From Acutalibacter sp. 1XD8-36 (lineage in GTDB: Bacteria; Bacillota; Clostridia; Oscillospirales; Acutalibacteraceae), in assembly GCF_009917525.1 (NCBI RefSeq), contig NZ_QZDU01000006.1:1-64000 (forward strand): DNA of 64,000 nucleotides. The letters run 5' to 3'. Under the pieces are notes generated by a model. It ran no database searches. It saw nothing but the letters and a program-made list of their open reading frames with translations, and was not told the origin of the DNA. Shown in pieces: positions 34,518 to 43,208 of the stretch (its first letter is position 1; every line of letters begins with the position of its first letter). Position numbers and translations under genes: made by a program.

Positions 34518-36815
34518 ATGCCAAAAAAAATCATCAAACGCAACGGCGACCAGGTCAAGTTTGACCCGGCAAAGATACGCGCGGCTATATTCAAGGCCAA
34601 TGTGCGTATCGCCACCGAGCGATTCAGCGACAAGGACCTGGATGACCTTACCGCCCAGGTGGTAGGTGAGCTTGAGGGTATGGAGTCCACCCCCACTGTG
34701 GAGCAGACACAGGATATTGTGGAGGAAAAGCTCATTGCCGCCGACTATGCCAAGACAGCCAAGGCCTACATCCTGTACCGGGCCCAGCACCAGCGCCTCC
34801 GCGAGATGGACGACGAGCTGGTGAAAATTTACTCGGCCCTCACCTTCGTGCCCGCAGAGGACGTAGACCTGAAAAGGGAAAATGCCAATATCAACGCAGA
34901 CACCGCCATGGGCACCATGCTCAAGTACGGCAGCGAGGGGGCCAAGAGCTTTTATGACAAATATGTTATACCGGCACACCTGGCGAAGGCCGACGCCGAC
35001 GGAGACATCCATATCCACGACAAGGATTTTTACACCCTCACCGAGACCTGCTGCCAGATAGACCTAATAAAGCTGTTTAAAAACGGCTTTTCCACCGGCC
35101 ACGGATATCTCCGGGAGCCAAAGGACATAAGGAGCTATGCGGCCCTGGCCTGTATCGCTATCCAGGCCAACCAGAATGAGATGCACGGCGGCCAGAGCGT
35201 CCCGAACTTTGACTATTCCATGGCCCGGGGTGTGGACAAGACCTACCATAAGGAGTACCTGAAAGCCCTTATACAGTTCTTCCAGCTCAGGCGGCTCATG
35301 CCCCACGGCCAGGCCGAGGCCATGATAAACAGGGCGGCAATGGAACTGCACAATAAGGTCACCATGAAGAATGCTGACAAGTATGGCAAAGCATTTGTGG
35401 ACTACCTGCCCCAGCACCAGAAGGAGTGCGGCTTTGAGCAGATAACCTGGGAGGAGGCCGCGGACGCCGCCGCCTACGCCAAGGAGACCGCCTGGAGGGA
35501 GACGGACAAGGCAACCTATCAGGCTATGGAGGCCCTGGTACATAACCTGAACACCATGAACTCCCGGGCCGGGGCCCAGGTCCCCTTCTCCTCCATAAAC
35601 TACGGCACGGACACAAGCGAGCAGGGCCGTATGGTGGTGAGAAACCTGCTGTTAGCTACCGAGGCCGGCCTTGGGGACGGCGAGACGCCCATCTTCCCGG
35701 TGCAGATATTCAAGGTGAAGGAGGGCATAAACTATAACCCGGAGGACCCGAACTACGACCTGTTCAAGCTGGCAATGAGGGTCTCGGCAAAGCGGCTCTT
35801 CCCCAACTTCAGCTTTATCGACGCCCCCTTCAACCTGCAATACTATAAGAAGGGCGACTACGACACGGAGATAGCCTATATGGGCTGCCGCACCAGGGTC
35901 ATGGGCAATGTCCACGACCGCAAGCGGGAGACCACCTGCGGCAGGGGAAATCTCAGCTTCACCTCTGTGAACCTGCCCCGCACAGGCATTGAGGCCAAGG
36001 GGGATATCAAGAAGTTCTATGAGCTTTTGGACGAGCGCATCGATTTGTGCGTTGAGCAGCTGCTGCACCGCTTTAAGATACAGAGCAGCAAGAAGGCCTA
36101 TAACTACCCCTTCTTAATGGGCCAGGGGGTCTGGATAGACTCCGACAGCCTGGACCGCAACGATTCCGTGGCGGAGGTCTTAAAGCACGGCACCCTCTCG
36201 GTGGGCTTTATAGGCCTTGCGGAGACCCTTGTGGCCCTTACCGGCAAGCACCACGGCGAGAGCGAGGAGAGCTATAAGCTGGGCCTTGAGATAATCACCT
36301 ATATGCGGGAGCGCATGGATAAGCTCTCAGAGAAGTACGGCCTGAATTTCACCCTGCTTGCCACCCCCGCCGAGGGCCTTTCCGGTACCTTTACCCGCAG
36401 CGACAAGAAGAAGTACGGCATAATTAAGGGCGTCACCGACAGGGACTATTACACCAATTCCTTCCATGTGCCTGTATACTACCCCATCAGCGCCTTTGAG
36501 AAGATAAAGAAGGAGGCCCCCTTCCACGCCCTCACCAATGCCGGGCATATCAGCTATGTGGAGCTGGACGGAGACGTGGCGAAAAACCTGGACGCCTTCG
36601 AGAGCATTATCCGCTGCATGAAGGAGTCCGGCATCGGCTACGGCTCTGTAAACCACCCGGTGGACCGGGACCCGGTCTGCGGCTATAACGGCATTATCAA
36701 CGAGGTCTGCCCCCGCTGCGGCAGGCGTTCCGGCGAAGGTGTACCCTTAGAGAAGCTTGACGAGCTGCGCAAGAAATATCACGACGTCCCGGATTATTCG
36801 GGGCTTATAAGCTGA
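34518..36815 (+). CDS. nrdD: Anaerobic ribonucleoside-triphosphate reductase, catalytic subunit without its glycyl-radical tail
   Basis: The 765-residue protein starts MPKKIIKRNGDQVKF with an ATP-cone regulatory domain (about 1-95). The ten-stranded barrel follows (DGDIHIHDKDFYTLTETCCQ, MHGGQSVPNFDYSM, CRTRVMGN, RGNLSFTSVNLPR) and it ends in a zinc-site pair CGYNGIINEVCPRCGRRSG. In full-length NrdD a glycyl-radical segment (R-x-x-GYL) follows these cysteines. Here the frame ends, and that segment is encoded as a separate small gene at 36860. It makes deoxyribonucleotides without oxygen. GGAAGGAG upstream supports the ATG at 34518. Confidence 0.95.
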   Translation: MPKKIIKRNGDQVKFDPAKIRAAIFKANVRIATERFSDKDLDDLTAQVVGELEGMESTPTVEQTQDIVEEKLIAADYAKTAKAYILYRAQHQRLREMDDELVKIYSALTFVPAEDVDLKRENANINADTAMGTMLKYGSEGAKSFYDKYVIPAHLAKADADGDIHIHDKDFYTLTETCCQIDLIKLFKNGFSTGHGYLREPKDIRSYAALACIAIQANQNEMHGGQSVPNFDYSMARGVDKTYHKEYLKALIQFFQLRRLMPHGQAEAMINRAAMELHNKVTMKNADKYGKAFVDYLPQHQKECGFEQITWEEAADAAAYAKETAWRETDKATYQAMEALVHNLNTMNSRAGAQVPFSSINYGTDTSEQGRMVVRNLLLATEAGLGDGETPIFPVQIFKVKEGINYNPEDPNYDLFKLAMRVSAKRLFPNFSFIDAPFNLQYYKKGDYDTEIAYMGCRTRVMGNVHDRKRETTCGRGNLSFTSVNLPRTGIEAKGDIKKFYELLDERIDLCVEQLLHRFKIQSSKKAYNYPFLMGQGVWIDSDSLDRNDSVAEVLKHGTLSVGFIGLAETLVALTGKHHGESEESYKLGLEIITYMRERMDKLSEKYGLNFTLLATPAEGLSGTFTRSDKKKYGIIKGVTDRDYYTNSFHVPVYYPISAFEKIKKEAPFHALTNAGHISYVELDGDVAKNLDAFESIIRCMKESGIGYGSVNHPVDRDPVCGYNGIINEVCPRCGRRSGEGVPLEKLDELRKKYHDVPDYSGLIS

Positions 36816-36859
36816 GAATAACTTAAATTTTAGTATAAATTATATAGGAGGTTTTTATT

Positions 36860-37039
36860 ATGACTACAAGGCAAGAGGCCGGCATCACCGGCACAGACAA
36901 GATTATGGTGGGCGAGGGCCGGGAGTTCGAGCGTATCCGCCGCATCACAGGATATCTTGTGGGCACCATGGACCGCTGGAACAACGCCAAGCAGTCCGAG
37001 GAGAAGGACCGGGTAAAGCATAGCCTTTCGGAGAGCTGA
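36860..37039 (+). CDS. Separate glycyl-radical subunit of anaerobic ribonucleotide reductase
   Basis: This 59-residue protein starts MTTRQEAGITGTDKIMVGEG and contains RIRRITGYLVGTMDRWNNAK...DRVKH. That matches the C-terminal end of ordinary NrdD, where the Gly in GYL carries the radical. Gly31 is therefore the likely radical site. AGGAGG eight bases upstream gives it its own translation start. It lies 44 bp after nrdD and just before surE, with nrdG (the activase that would install the radical) next. The large subunit and this peptide should assemble into one active enzyme. Similar short proteins are annotated as NRDD fragments in some Clostridia, but I cannot search for them. Confidence 0.85.
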   Translation: MTTRQEAGITGTDKIMVGEGREFERIRRITGYLVGTMDRWNNAKQSEEKDRVKHSLSES

Positions 37040-37042
37040 GAC

Positions 37043-37795
37043 ATGAATATCCTTCTGGTGAACGACGACGGAATCCATTCCCCCGCCCTGTGGGCGCTGG
37101 CCGGGGGGCTCTCAAGGGCCCACGTTGTGACGGTGACGGCGCCTGCCAATAATTGCAGCGCCGTGGGCCATGGCGTGACAATACATTCGCCGCTTTTCGC
37201 CCATAGGGAGGATTTTCCCCACGGCGTACCGGCCTGGTCGGTTTCTGGGACTCCTGCGGACTGCACAAGGCTCGGGCTGATGAACTTCGCCCCGGGCCCT
37301 GTGGACCTGGTGATATCCGGCCCCAACCGGGGCTGCAACCTGTCCCAGGACCTGCTCTACTCAGGCACAGTTGCGGCGGCGCTGGAGGCTTCCATGATGG
37401 GTGTAAAGGCAATCGCCTTGTCATCACCCATTGACGCCGACGACATGCAGACAGTTGAAACCTTCCTGGGCATATTCGGCCTTCTGGATTTGGATAATGA
37501 CTTCAGCCATGTGCTCAACATCAATATCCCCGCCCTGCCCCTGGCAGAGGTAAAGGGGCTCTGCTGGACGCCCCTTGGGGATAACCGCTGGCGCGGGGCC
37601 TATGAGAAGCGTCCGAATACGGAGCCCGGATTCGAGGGGCAGAGCCTCTATCACCCGCCCTCAAAGCCGCCGGAGCGCTGCCCCGGGGCCGATAACGACT
37701 ACGACAGGCTTTACGACGGCTACATCACCCTGACCCCCCTGGGCTATAGCCTGCAGCAGAGCGTAGAGGGCCGGAGGGAGATACCGTGGCAGTGA
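37043..37795 (+). CDS. surE: 5'/3'-nucleotidase SurE
   Basis: The 250-residue metal-dependent phosphatase has the family start MNILLVNDDGIHSPAL with the metal-binding DD, then SVSGTPADCTRLGL, LVISGPNRGCNLSQDLLYSGTVAAALEA and a C-terminal dimerisation arm. It dephosphorylates nucleoside monophosphates. Location between the two NrdD parts and NrdG ties it to nucleotide metabolism. It overlaps nrdG by 10 bases. Confidence 0.95.
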   Translation: MNILLVNDDGIHSPALWALAGGLSRAHVVTVTAPANNCSAVGHGVTIHSPLFAHREDFPHGVPAWSVSGTPADCTRLGLMNFAPGPVDLVISGPNRGCNLSQDLLYSGTVAAALEASMMGVKAIALSSPIDADDMQTVETFLGIFGLLDLDNDFSHVLNINIPALPLAEVKGLCWTPLGDNRWRGAYEKRPNTEPGFEGQSLYHPPSKPPERCPGADNDYDRLYDGYITLTPLGYSLQQSVEGRREIPWQ

Positions 37796-38304
37796 GCAAC
37801 GAGAGCTTAAAGGTATCGGGTATAGAGCCCGAGTCCATAGTGGACGGTCCTGGTATCCGCTTTGCGGTATTCGTCCAGGGCTGTCCCCACAACTGTCCCG
37901 GCTGCCATAACCCCCAGACCCACCCATTTGAGGGCGGGATGGAGATGAGCGTGGAGGAGATTTTCGAGAAATTCCGGAAAAATCCCATCCTAAAGGGAAT
38001 CACCCTCAGCGGCGGCGAGCCATTCTGTCAAGCAGGGGCCCTTTACAGCCTGGCTAAGCTCGTACATGGAGCATGTAAAGATGTGGTACTTTACACTGGC
38101 TACGTATATGAGGAGCTGGCAGGCTCCCCCGACCCGGACGTGCAGGCGCTGCTCCATGAAGCCGACCTTCTCATAGACGGCCCCTTTATTGAATCGGAGA
38201 AAAACCTGGAGCTAAGCTTCAGGGGAAGCGAGAACCAGAGGGTCATCGATATGAAAAAGACAAGGGCTGCGGGCAGGGTCGTCCTCTGGGAGCAGGAATA
38301 CTGA
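37786..38304 (+). CDS. nrdG: Anaerobic ribonucleotide reductase activating protein (radical SAM)
   Basis: The 172-residue radical-SAM enzyme has VDGPGIRFAVFVQGCPHNCPGCHNP, whose Cx3Cx2C-like cysteines bind the 4Fe-4S cluster, and GITLSGGEPF for SAM binding. It generates the glycyl radical, here presumably on the separate 59-residue subunit. The start is a GTG at 37786 with GGAGGGAG five bases upstream. Confidence 0.96.
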   Translation: MAVSNESLKVSGIEPESIVDGPGIRFAVFVQGCPHNCPGCHNPQTHPFEGGMEMSVEEIFEKFRKNPILKGITLSGGEPFCQAGALYSLAKLVHGACKDVVLYTGYVYEELAGSPDPDVQALLHEADLLIDGPFIESEKNLELSFRGSENQRVIDMKKTRAAGRVVLWEQEY

Positions 38305-38334
38305 GGGAAGGGAACAGAATTTGGAAAAACCCCA

Positions 38335-38363
38335 TTGATTATTTCTTTGTGCTGTGTTAGAAT
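38335..38363 (+). promoter_or_regulatory. Sigma-A promoter of the PEP carboxykinase gene
   Basis: TTGATT and TAGAAT are separated by exactly 17 bp. The predicted start is near 38370, giving a leader of about 60 bases. Confidence 0.7.
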
Positions 38364-38428
38364 ATAAGGTAGAAATGCTTCAACTTTATCCTAACACAAT
38401 TCTATTTGCGAAAGGAGTCAATACAAAC

Positions 38429-40204
38429 ATGACCAACAACAAAACAGTCCTCACCTGGCTTGAGGAGATGAAGGAGCTTGTCACACCTGATAACGTGGTG
38501 TGGATAGACGGCTCTGAGGAGCAGGTGGAAGACCTGCGCCGCCAGGCCTGCGAGACCGGCGAGATGATTAAGCTGAACCAGGAGAAGCTGCCTGACTGCT
38601 ACTATCACCGCACCGCCGTCAACGACGTGGCCCGCGTTGAGGGCCGCACCTTCATCTGCTCCAAGAAGGAGGAGGACGCAGGACCTACCAACCATTGGAT
38701 GGACCCCGAGAAGGCCTATAAGATGCTCTTTGACATCGCCAGGGGCAGCTATAAGGGCCGCACCATGTATGTCATCCCCTACTCCATGGGACCTGTGGGC
38801 TCCCCTCTTGCCAAGATAGGCATTGAGGTCACAGACTCCATCTATGTTGTGCTGAACATGTCCATAATGACCCGCACCGGCCAGAAGGTCCTGGACGTGC
38901 TGGGCGACAGCACCGACTGGGTGAAGGGCCTGCACTGCAAGGTTGACATCGACGAGGAGAAGCGCTATATCTGCCACTTCCCCGAGGACAACTATATCAT
39001 CAGCGTAAACTCCGGCTACGGCGGAAACGTGCTGCTGGGCAAGAAGTGCTTCGCCCTGCGTATCGCCTCCTACCAGGCCAAGAACGAGGGCTGGATGGCT
39101 GAGCATATGCTTATCCTGGGCATTGAGAATCCCCAGGGCGAGGTGAAGTATGTCTGCGCCGCCTTCCCCTCTGCCTGCGGCAAGACCAACCTGGCTATGA
39201 TGATTCCGCCCGAGGGCTACCGCGAGAAGGGCTACAAGGTCTGGACCGTCGGCGACGACATCAGCTGGATGCGCCAGGGCCCCGACGGCAGGCTCTATGC
39301 CATCAACCCGGAGAACGGCTTCTTCGGCGTGGCCCCCGGCACCAATATGAAGAGTAACCCCAACGCCCTTATCTCCACCCAGAAGGGCACCATCTTCACC
39401 AACGTGGGCCGCAACCTGGACGAGAACACCGTCTGGTGGGAGAGCCTTGATAAGAATCCCCCTGTCAATGCCGAGGAGTGGAAGGGCGCCAAGGTCAACG
39501 GCCCCGAGTTCATTGCCGAGGGCAACAAGCTGGCCCATCCCAACAGCCGCTTCACTGCTCCCGCCAAGAACTGCCCCTGCATCAGCCCCGAGTTTGACAA
39601 GGGCGAGGGCGTGCCGGTATCCGCCATCATCTTCGGCGGCCGCCGTCCCGACACCGTACCCCTGGTCTACCAGTCCAAGAGCTGGAACGCCGGCGTGTTC
39701 GTAGGCTCCATCACCGGCTCCGAGACCACTGCCGCCGCCGCCGGCGCCGTAGGCGTTGTGCGCCGCGACCCCATGGCTATGCTGCCCTTCTGCGGCTACC
39801 ATATGGGCGACTACTTCAAGCACTGGATTGAGATGGGCGAGAAGCTGGGCGACAAGGCTCCCAAGATATTCAACGTCAACTGGTTCCGTACCGACGCCGA
39901 CGGCCACTTCATCTGGCCCGGCTTCGGCGACAACTTCCGCGTGGTCGAGTGGATAATCAAGCGCTGCGAGGGCAAGGTTGACGCCGTTGAGACTCCCATC
40001 GGCTTTGTGCCCAAGGCTGAGGACATCAACCTGGAGGGCCTGGAGGACTTCACCATCGACACCCTGAAGGACATCCTCGTGGTGGACAAGGCCGCCTGGG
40101 CCAAGGAGGCCGAGGGCATCGAGGAGTTCTACAAGCAGTTCGGCGACAGGCTGCCCGAGGCTCTCAAGGAGCAGCTGGCGGTGCTGAAGGAGAACTGCAA
40201 GTAA
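38429..40204 (+). CDS. pckG: Phosphoenolpyruvate carboxykinase (GTP)
   Basis: The 591-residue enzyme interconverts oxaloacetate and PEP using GTP/GDP. GTP-type signatures are present: YVIPYSMGP, the P-loop AAFPSACGKTNLAMM, VGDDISWM with the metal-binding Asp, FGVAPGTN, and FGGRRPDTVPLVYQ. AAAGGAG upstream supports the ATG at 38429. It has its own promoter and terminator. Very strong codon bias suggests high expression; in anaerobes this enzyme often runs towards oxaloacetate for fermentation. Confidence 0.97.
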   Translation: MTNNKTVLTWLEEMKELVTPDNVVWIDGSEEQVEDLRRQACETGEMIKLNQEKLPDCYYHRTAVNDVARVEGRTFICSKKEEDAGPTNHWMDPEKAYKMLFDIARGSYKGRTMYVIPYSMGPVGSPLAKIGIEVTDSIYVVLNMSIMTRTGQKVLDVLGDSTDWVKGLHCKVDIDEEKRYICHFPEDNYIISVNSGYGGNVLLGKKCFALRIASYQAKNEGWMAEHMLILGIENPQGEVKYVCAAFPSACGKTNLAMMIPPEGYREKGYKVWTVGDDISWMRQGPDGRLYAINPENGFFGVAPGTNMKSNPNALISTQKGTIFTNVGRNLDENTVWWESLDKNPPVNAEEWKGAKVNGPEFIAEGNKLAHPNSRFTAPAKNCPCISPEFDKGEGVPVSAIIFGGRRPDTVPLVYQSKSWNAGVFVGSITGSETTAAAAGAVGVVRRDPMAMLPFCGYHMGDYFKHWIEMGEKLGDKAPKIFNVNWFRTDADGHFIWPGFGDNFRVVEWIIKRCEGKVDAVETPIGFVPKAEDINLEGLEDFTIDTLKDILVVDKAAWAKEAEGIEEFYKQFGDRLPEALKEQLAVLKENCK

Positions 40205-40235
40205 ACACTCAAGTTGCATAATATGGCATGATAGG

Positions 40236-40268
40236 AGGGCAGTCGGATTAAACCGACTGCCCTTTTTG
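40236..40268 (+). terminator. Rho-independent terminator after pckG
   Basis: AGGGCAGTCGG and CCGACTGCCCT form a perfect 11-bp stem with a 6-base loop, followed by TTTTG. A textbook terminator. Confidence 0.9.
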
Positions 40269-40289
40269 TATACTATAAGGAGTTTTATC

Positions 40290-41054
40290 ATGAACACTAA
40301 GCAAATCGCCAGTGAAATAGTTTCCGGACTGTCAGCATACCTCTCCAATGCGGACTTGCCCGCTGTACGCTCCGTATTTGTTTCCGGTTCCTACTGCCGG
40401 GGAGACTGGCTGGATAGTAGCAGCGACCTTGACATAACCGTAATACTCCGCGACACACAGCCTGCCGCCAGGGAACGCGACTTACAGCAGATACGCTCTG
40501 CTATCGCATCAATAACAGACGGCAGACCGTTCCCATCTCAGTGCCCGGACGGAGTGGATTTTGGTATAGTTTCCGATGACCTGATACCCAAAACGCAGGC
40601 TGAAGCTCGCGTGCCTTCACCCTACCCGCCGTTTTCAATAAACATGTTTGACCTGAAGGCGTACCACAAAATGCTCTACGGTGACGACATAAATGCCCTG
40701 CTGCCCACGCCCCCTTCGCCCGCTGAGTGTGCCGCAGACTGCCTGAGAGCTCTGAGCCAGCGGCTGAGCGCTTTGAACCTGACGGATACCCTCCGGGCCA
40801 TGTTTCTGACATATAAGGCCATAACAGCCGCCCAGCTTCACTTTGGCGAGCCAACTCTGCACAAATACCGCATCTTGGAACTGTATCAGGAGCACATCCC
40901 CGATTTCCCGGAGAAATGCTTCGGCGAACGCGTTATCCGCAACTATATCGGGTCTTTCTACCCTGAACGCCCGCCTGAAGCCTTAGCCGTAGCGGAGTGC
41001 AAAAGCTTTGTTCCGGCGCTTGCACTCATCACTGGGGCGGCACCTCCTCCCTAA
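40290..41054 (+). CDS. Nucleotidyltransferase-domain protein
   Basis: The 254-residue protein has the Pol-beta-type nucleotidyltransferase signature SVFVSGSYCRGDWLDSSSDLDITVIL, i.e. GSxxRGD followed by SDxDxxV with two metal-binding Asp residues, and a third acidic residue in DGVDFGIVSDD. The C-terminal half is helical. Relatives include antibiotic nucleotidyltransferases and MNT-type toxins or antitoxins, but no HEPN partner is adjacent, so neither role is supported. AAGGAG upstream supports the ATG at 40290. Its 3' end overlaps the convergent M23 peptidase gene by 26 bases. Confidence 0.8.
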   Translation: MNTKQIASEIVSGLSAYLSNADLPAVRSVFVSGSYCRGDWLDSSSDLDITVILRDTQPAARERDLQQIRSAIASITDGRPFPSQCPDGVDFGIVSDDLIPKTQAEARVPSPYPPFSINMFDLKAYHKMLYGDDINALLPTPPSPAECAADCLRALSQRLSALNLTDTLRAMFLTYKAITAAQLHFGEPTLHKYRILELYQEHIPDFPEKCFGERVIRNYIGSFYPERPPEALAVAECKSFVPALALITGAAPPP

Positions 41055-42027
41055 ACCCCCTCACCCTGCTCCACTCCTTAGTGGCGTCGTCCCTCTGGAC
41101 AGTGCTCTGGTGCCCTCTCAGCAGCCTGCATATCTGGTACACATCCACCCAAATTTCGCCGTTGCCCTCCTTCTGGCTCTCGTCAAATATAAGCTGCAGG
41201 CCGTAGTGCAGGTGGCTCTGCTCTATGCCGTTCACATTTTCCGAGGCGCTGTAGCCTGTGCGCCCCACATAGCCGATAACGTCCCCGGCCATTACAGTGT
41301 CCCCAAGCTCCAGGCCTTCGGCGAAGGGCCGGTCCTTTCTCAGGTGGGCGTAGTAGTGGTAGCGGAGGCCGTCAAAGCTCCTGATACCGATACGCCAGCC
41401 GCCGTACTGGTTCCAGCCCAGGGCCTCCACCTTCCCCGACTCCACCGCTATCACCGGCGTGCCCACCGCCGCCATCATGTCATGGCCCAGGTGCTTGCGC
41501 CTGTAGCCATAGTCCCGGCCCACGCCGAAGTCGTCATAGTCGCTGTATGGGAATGTCTCTGCAATGGGAGAGTATGCCTTAAGGCCGTAGCAGCTCTCCC
41601 AGCCCTCCTCCCCCTCCAGCTGGAACTCCCCTACAAATCCTCCCAGCACGGCCCCGTAGGCCTCCCTGTAATAGGAATAGCTGGGGGTCTCTGAGATATC
41701 CTCCCCGGCTTTGAGCTTTTCCACAGCACTGTCAAAATCCGACTGCTTATACAGCTTGAAATCCCCGCCGTACTTGGCCGCCAGGTAGGCCAGCAGGTCA
41801 ATCCAGTCCACCGGCTCGCCCTCCTCGCGGGAGGCTTTATCCACCTCCAGCGCCCCCTTTAATACAGACTCCGGCACCTGGAAGTCCACCCACTTGATAA
41901 AATCCCGCTGGGCCTCCTCCCCTGCCGCCCAGACCTTAGAGAGCACCGGCACCAGCACAGCCGCCGCCAGCAGGACCCCAAGAGCTGTCAGCCTAATGCG
42001 CCGCCTCAACCTGACCGTACAGAACAT
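41029..42027 (-). CDS. Membrane-anchored M23 family metallopeptidase
   Basis: The 332-residue protein has an N-terminal membrane helix (about residues 12-34), a helical region and a C-terminal LytM/M23 domain: HLGHDMMAAVGTPVIAVESGKV with the first His/Asp zinc ligands and QSHLHYGLQL with the HxH. It should cut peptidoglycan cross-bridges or stem peptides outside the membrane. It is the last gene of the phage-type operon starting at 45215, 30 bp after the amidase. The overall plan resembles SpoIIQ-like sporulation proteins, so a host role is also possible. Confidence 0.85.
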   Translation of the reverse strand: MFCTVRLRRRIRLTALGVLLAAAVLVPVLSKVWAAGEEAQRDFIKWVDFQVPESVLKGALEVDKASREEGEPVDWIDLLAYLAAKYGGDFKLYKQSDFDSAVEKLKAGEDISETPSYSYYREAYGAVLGGFVGEFQLEGEEGWESCYGLKAYSPIAETFPYSDYDDFGVGRDYGYRRKHLGHDMMAAVGTPVIAVESGKVEALGWNQYGGWRIGIRSFDGLRYHYYAHLRKDRPFAEGLELGDTVMAGDVIGYVGRTGYSASENVNGIEQSHLHYGLQLIFDESQKEGNGEIWVDVYQICRLLRGHQSTVQRDDATKEWSRVRGFREEVPPQ

Positions 42028-42057
42028 GCTCCCGCCTCCCCACAGTTTTGGTCTATT

Positions 42058-42744
42058 CTATGCCTTTTCCTCCCTGGGTAGAACACGGCTCAGCACCATA
42101 GCCGCCTGCTCCCGGGTGAGCGGCCCCCTGGGAGCTGAGCCGTCCAGCAGCCCCTTTTCCCTTGCCCAGCCCCAGGCCTCACCTGCCCAGCCGGAAGGGA
42201 CCTTCCCCTCAAGCTCCCTATTATACCTGTCCATAAATTCCTTGAACCTTTCGTAGTCCATACAGTCATCCCCCAAATATTTTTTCACCATCTCCAGAAA
42301 CCGCTCCCAGCCCAGGGCAAGGGTCCTATGGGGACAGTTTTTTCTGTCGTAGTCCTGATGCTTCGTCACCCTATCCAGTCCCCAGCCCCGCTCCCTTAAG
42401 AGCTTTGCTATGAGCTCTGCGGCGTTATTCTCAGCCCTATCAAACCGCTCCCCGCCGCTTTTGGAATAGCATATCTCAATATGTATCCCTCCCATATTGC
42501 CCGGCCCGAGGCCGTCGCCGCTGGCCCAGGCGTTCCGGTCCAGGGGTAGCCCCTGGACCGCCTCAATATCGTCCACGGCAAAGTGGAAGCTCACCTCCTC
42601 GCCGCGGTTTATCATGTATGTTATCTCGTTTATGGCGGGCGCGTCGTTGCCGGTGTTGTGCACCACTATCCTGTCCGGCTCCCGCCCATAGGGGCACTTA
42701 ATATTGTACCTCTCCTTTGGGCAGAGCTTCATTTTAACCGTCAT
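42058..42744 (-). CDS. N-acetylmuramoyl-L-alanine amidase (endolysin) with SLH-like tail
   Basis: The 228-residue protein has an Amidase_2/PGRP-type domain: IVVHNTGNDAP with the first zinc His, then TKHQDYDRKNCPH with the second His and catalytic Lys/Cys region. It cleaves the bond between MurNAc and L-alanine. The C-terminus (about 185-225) resembles one S-layer homology repeat (WA...GWAREKGLLDG...LTREQAA). It has no signal peptide and depends on the holin encoded just upstream, whose stop overlaps this start by 4 bases. Confidence 0.88.
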   Translation of the reverse strand: MTVKMKLCPKERYNIKCPYGREPDRIVVHNTGNDAPAINEITYMINRGEEVSFHFAVDDIEAVQGLPLDRNAWASGDGLGPGNMGGIHIEICYSKSGGERFDRAENNAAELIAKLLRERGWGLDRVTKHQDYDRKNCPHRTLALGWERFLEMVKKYLGDDCMDYERFKEFMDRYNRELEGKVPSGWAGEAWGWAREKGLLDGSAPRGPLTREQAAMVLSRVLPREEKA

Positions 42745-43190
42745 ATCCCCTCCCCCTCCTCGTCAGACTGCTTTCTCATGGCCTCAAGCATTTCCCTCAG
42801 AAACCGGGGATAGGGCACGCCCATAAGCCCCAGGTTTTCCAGTATGGACAGCCCCTCGTTTGCCGTAAAGAACAGGCAGACCCCCGCGCGGATAAAGCCG
42901 CCTGTCCCAGCCATACCGTCCAGCACCACCGCCAGCAGCACCACCAGCAGTATGCAGCACTTGCGAAGGAGCCCCACAAAACCCGCGCGGCTGGACAAAG
43001 CTCCCAGCTGGGTCTTGGGCGACCGCCTGAACACCGCCGCCACTATGAGCCCCGTAATATAGTCCGCCGCCATAAACGACAGCAGGGCTTTAAGGGCCAC
43101 GTCCCAGCCCCCCAGGGCCTCCGCCGCCACAGCGCCGGCTGCCGCCAGCGCCCCTATCACCAGATTTTTTATATCACTAAAGTTATTCAT
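42741..43190 (-). CDS. Phage holin family protein (TcdE/Bhl type)
   Basis: The 149-residue protein has several membrane helices and the family segment MAADYITGLIVAAVFRRSPKTQLGALSSRAGFVGLLRK, followed by ANEGLSILENLGLMGVPYP. These are hallmarks of the toxin secretion/phage lysis holin family (holin_4 type). It should make membrane holes that release the amidase encoded next. The gene lies 18 bp after the terminase large subunit gene, without any tail genes in between. Confidence 0.92.
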   Translation of the reverse strand: MNNFSDIKNLVIGALAAAGAVAAEALGGWDVALKALLSFMAADYITGLIVAAVFRRSPKTQLGALSSRAGFVGLLRKCCILLVVLLAVVLDGMAGTGGFIRAGVCLFFTANEGLSILENLGLMGVPYPRFLREMLEAMRKQSDEEGEGI

Positions 43191-43208
43191 CTTAACCTCC
43201 CCATAAAC

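Noticed and set aside
38402-40348. A 648-codon open frame antisense to pckG
   Set aside because: It mirrors the strongly biased codons of pckG, has low-complexity Ala/Val/Gly/Leu composition and no ribosome binding site; GC-rich genes give such antisense frames routinely.
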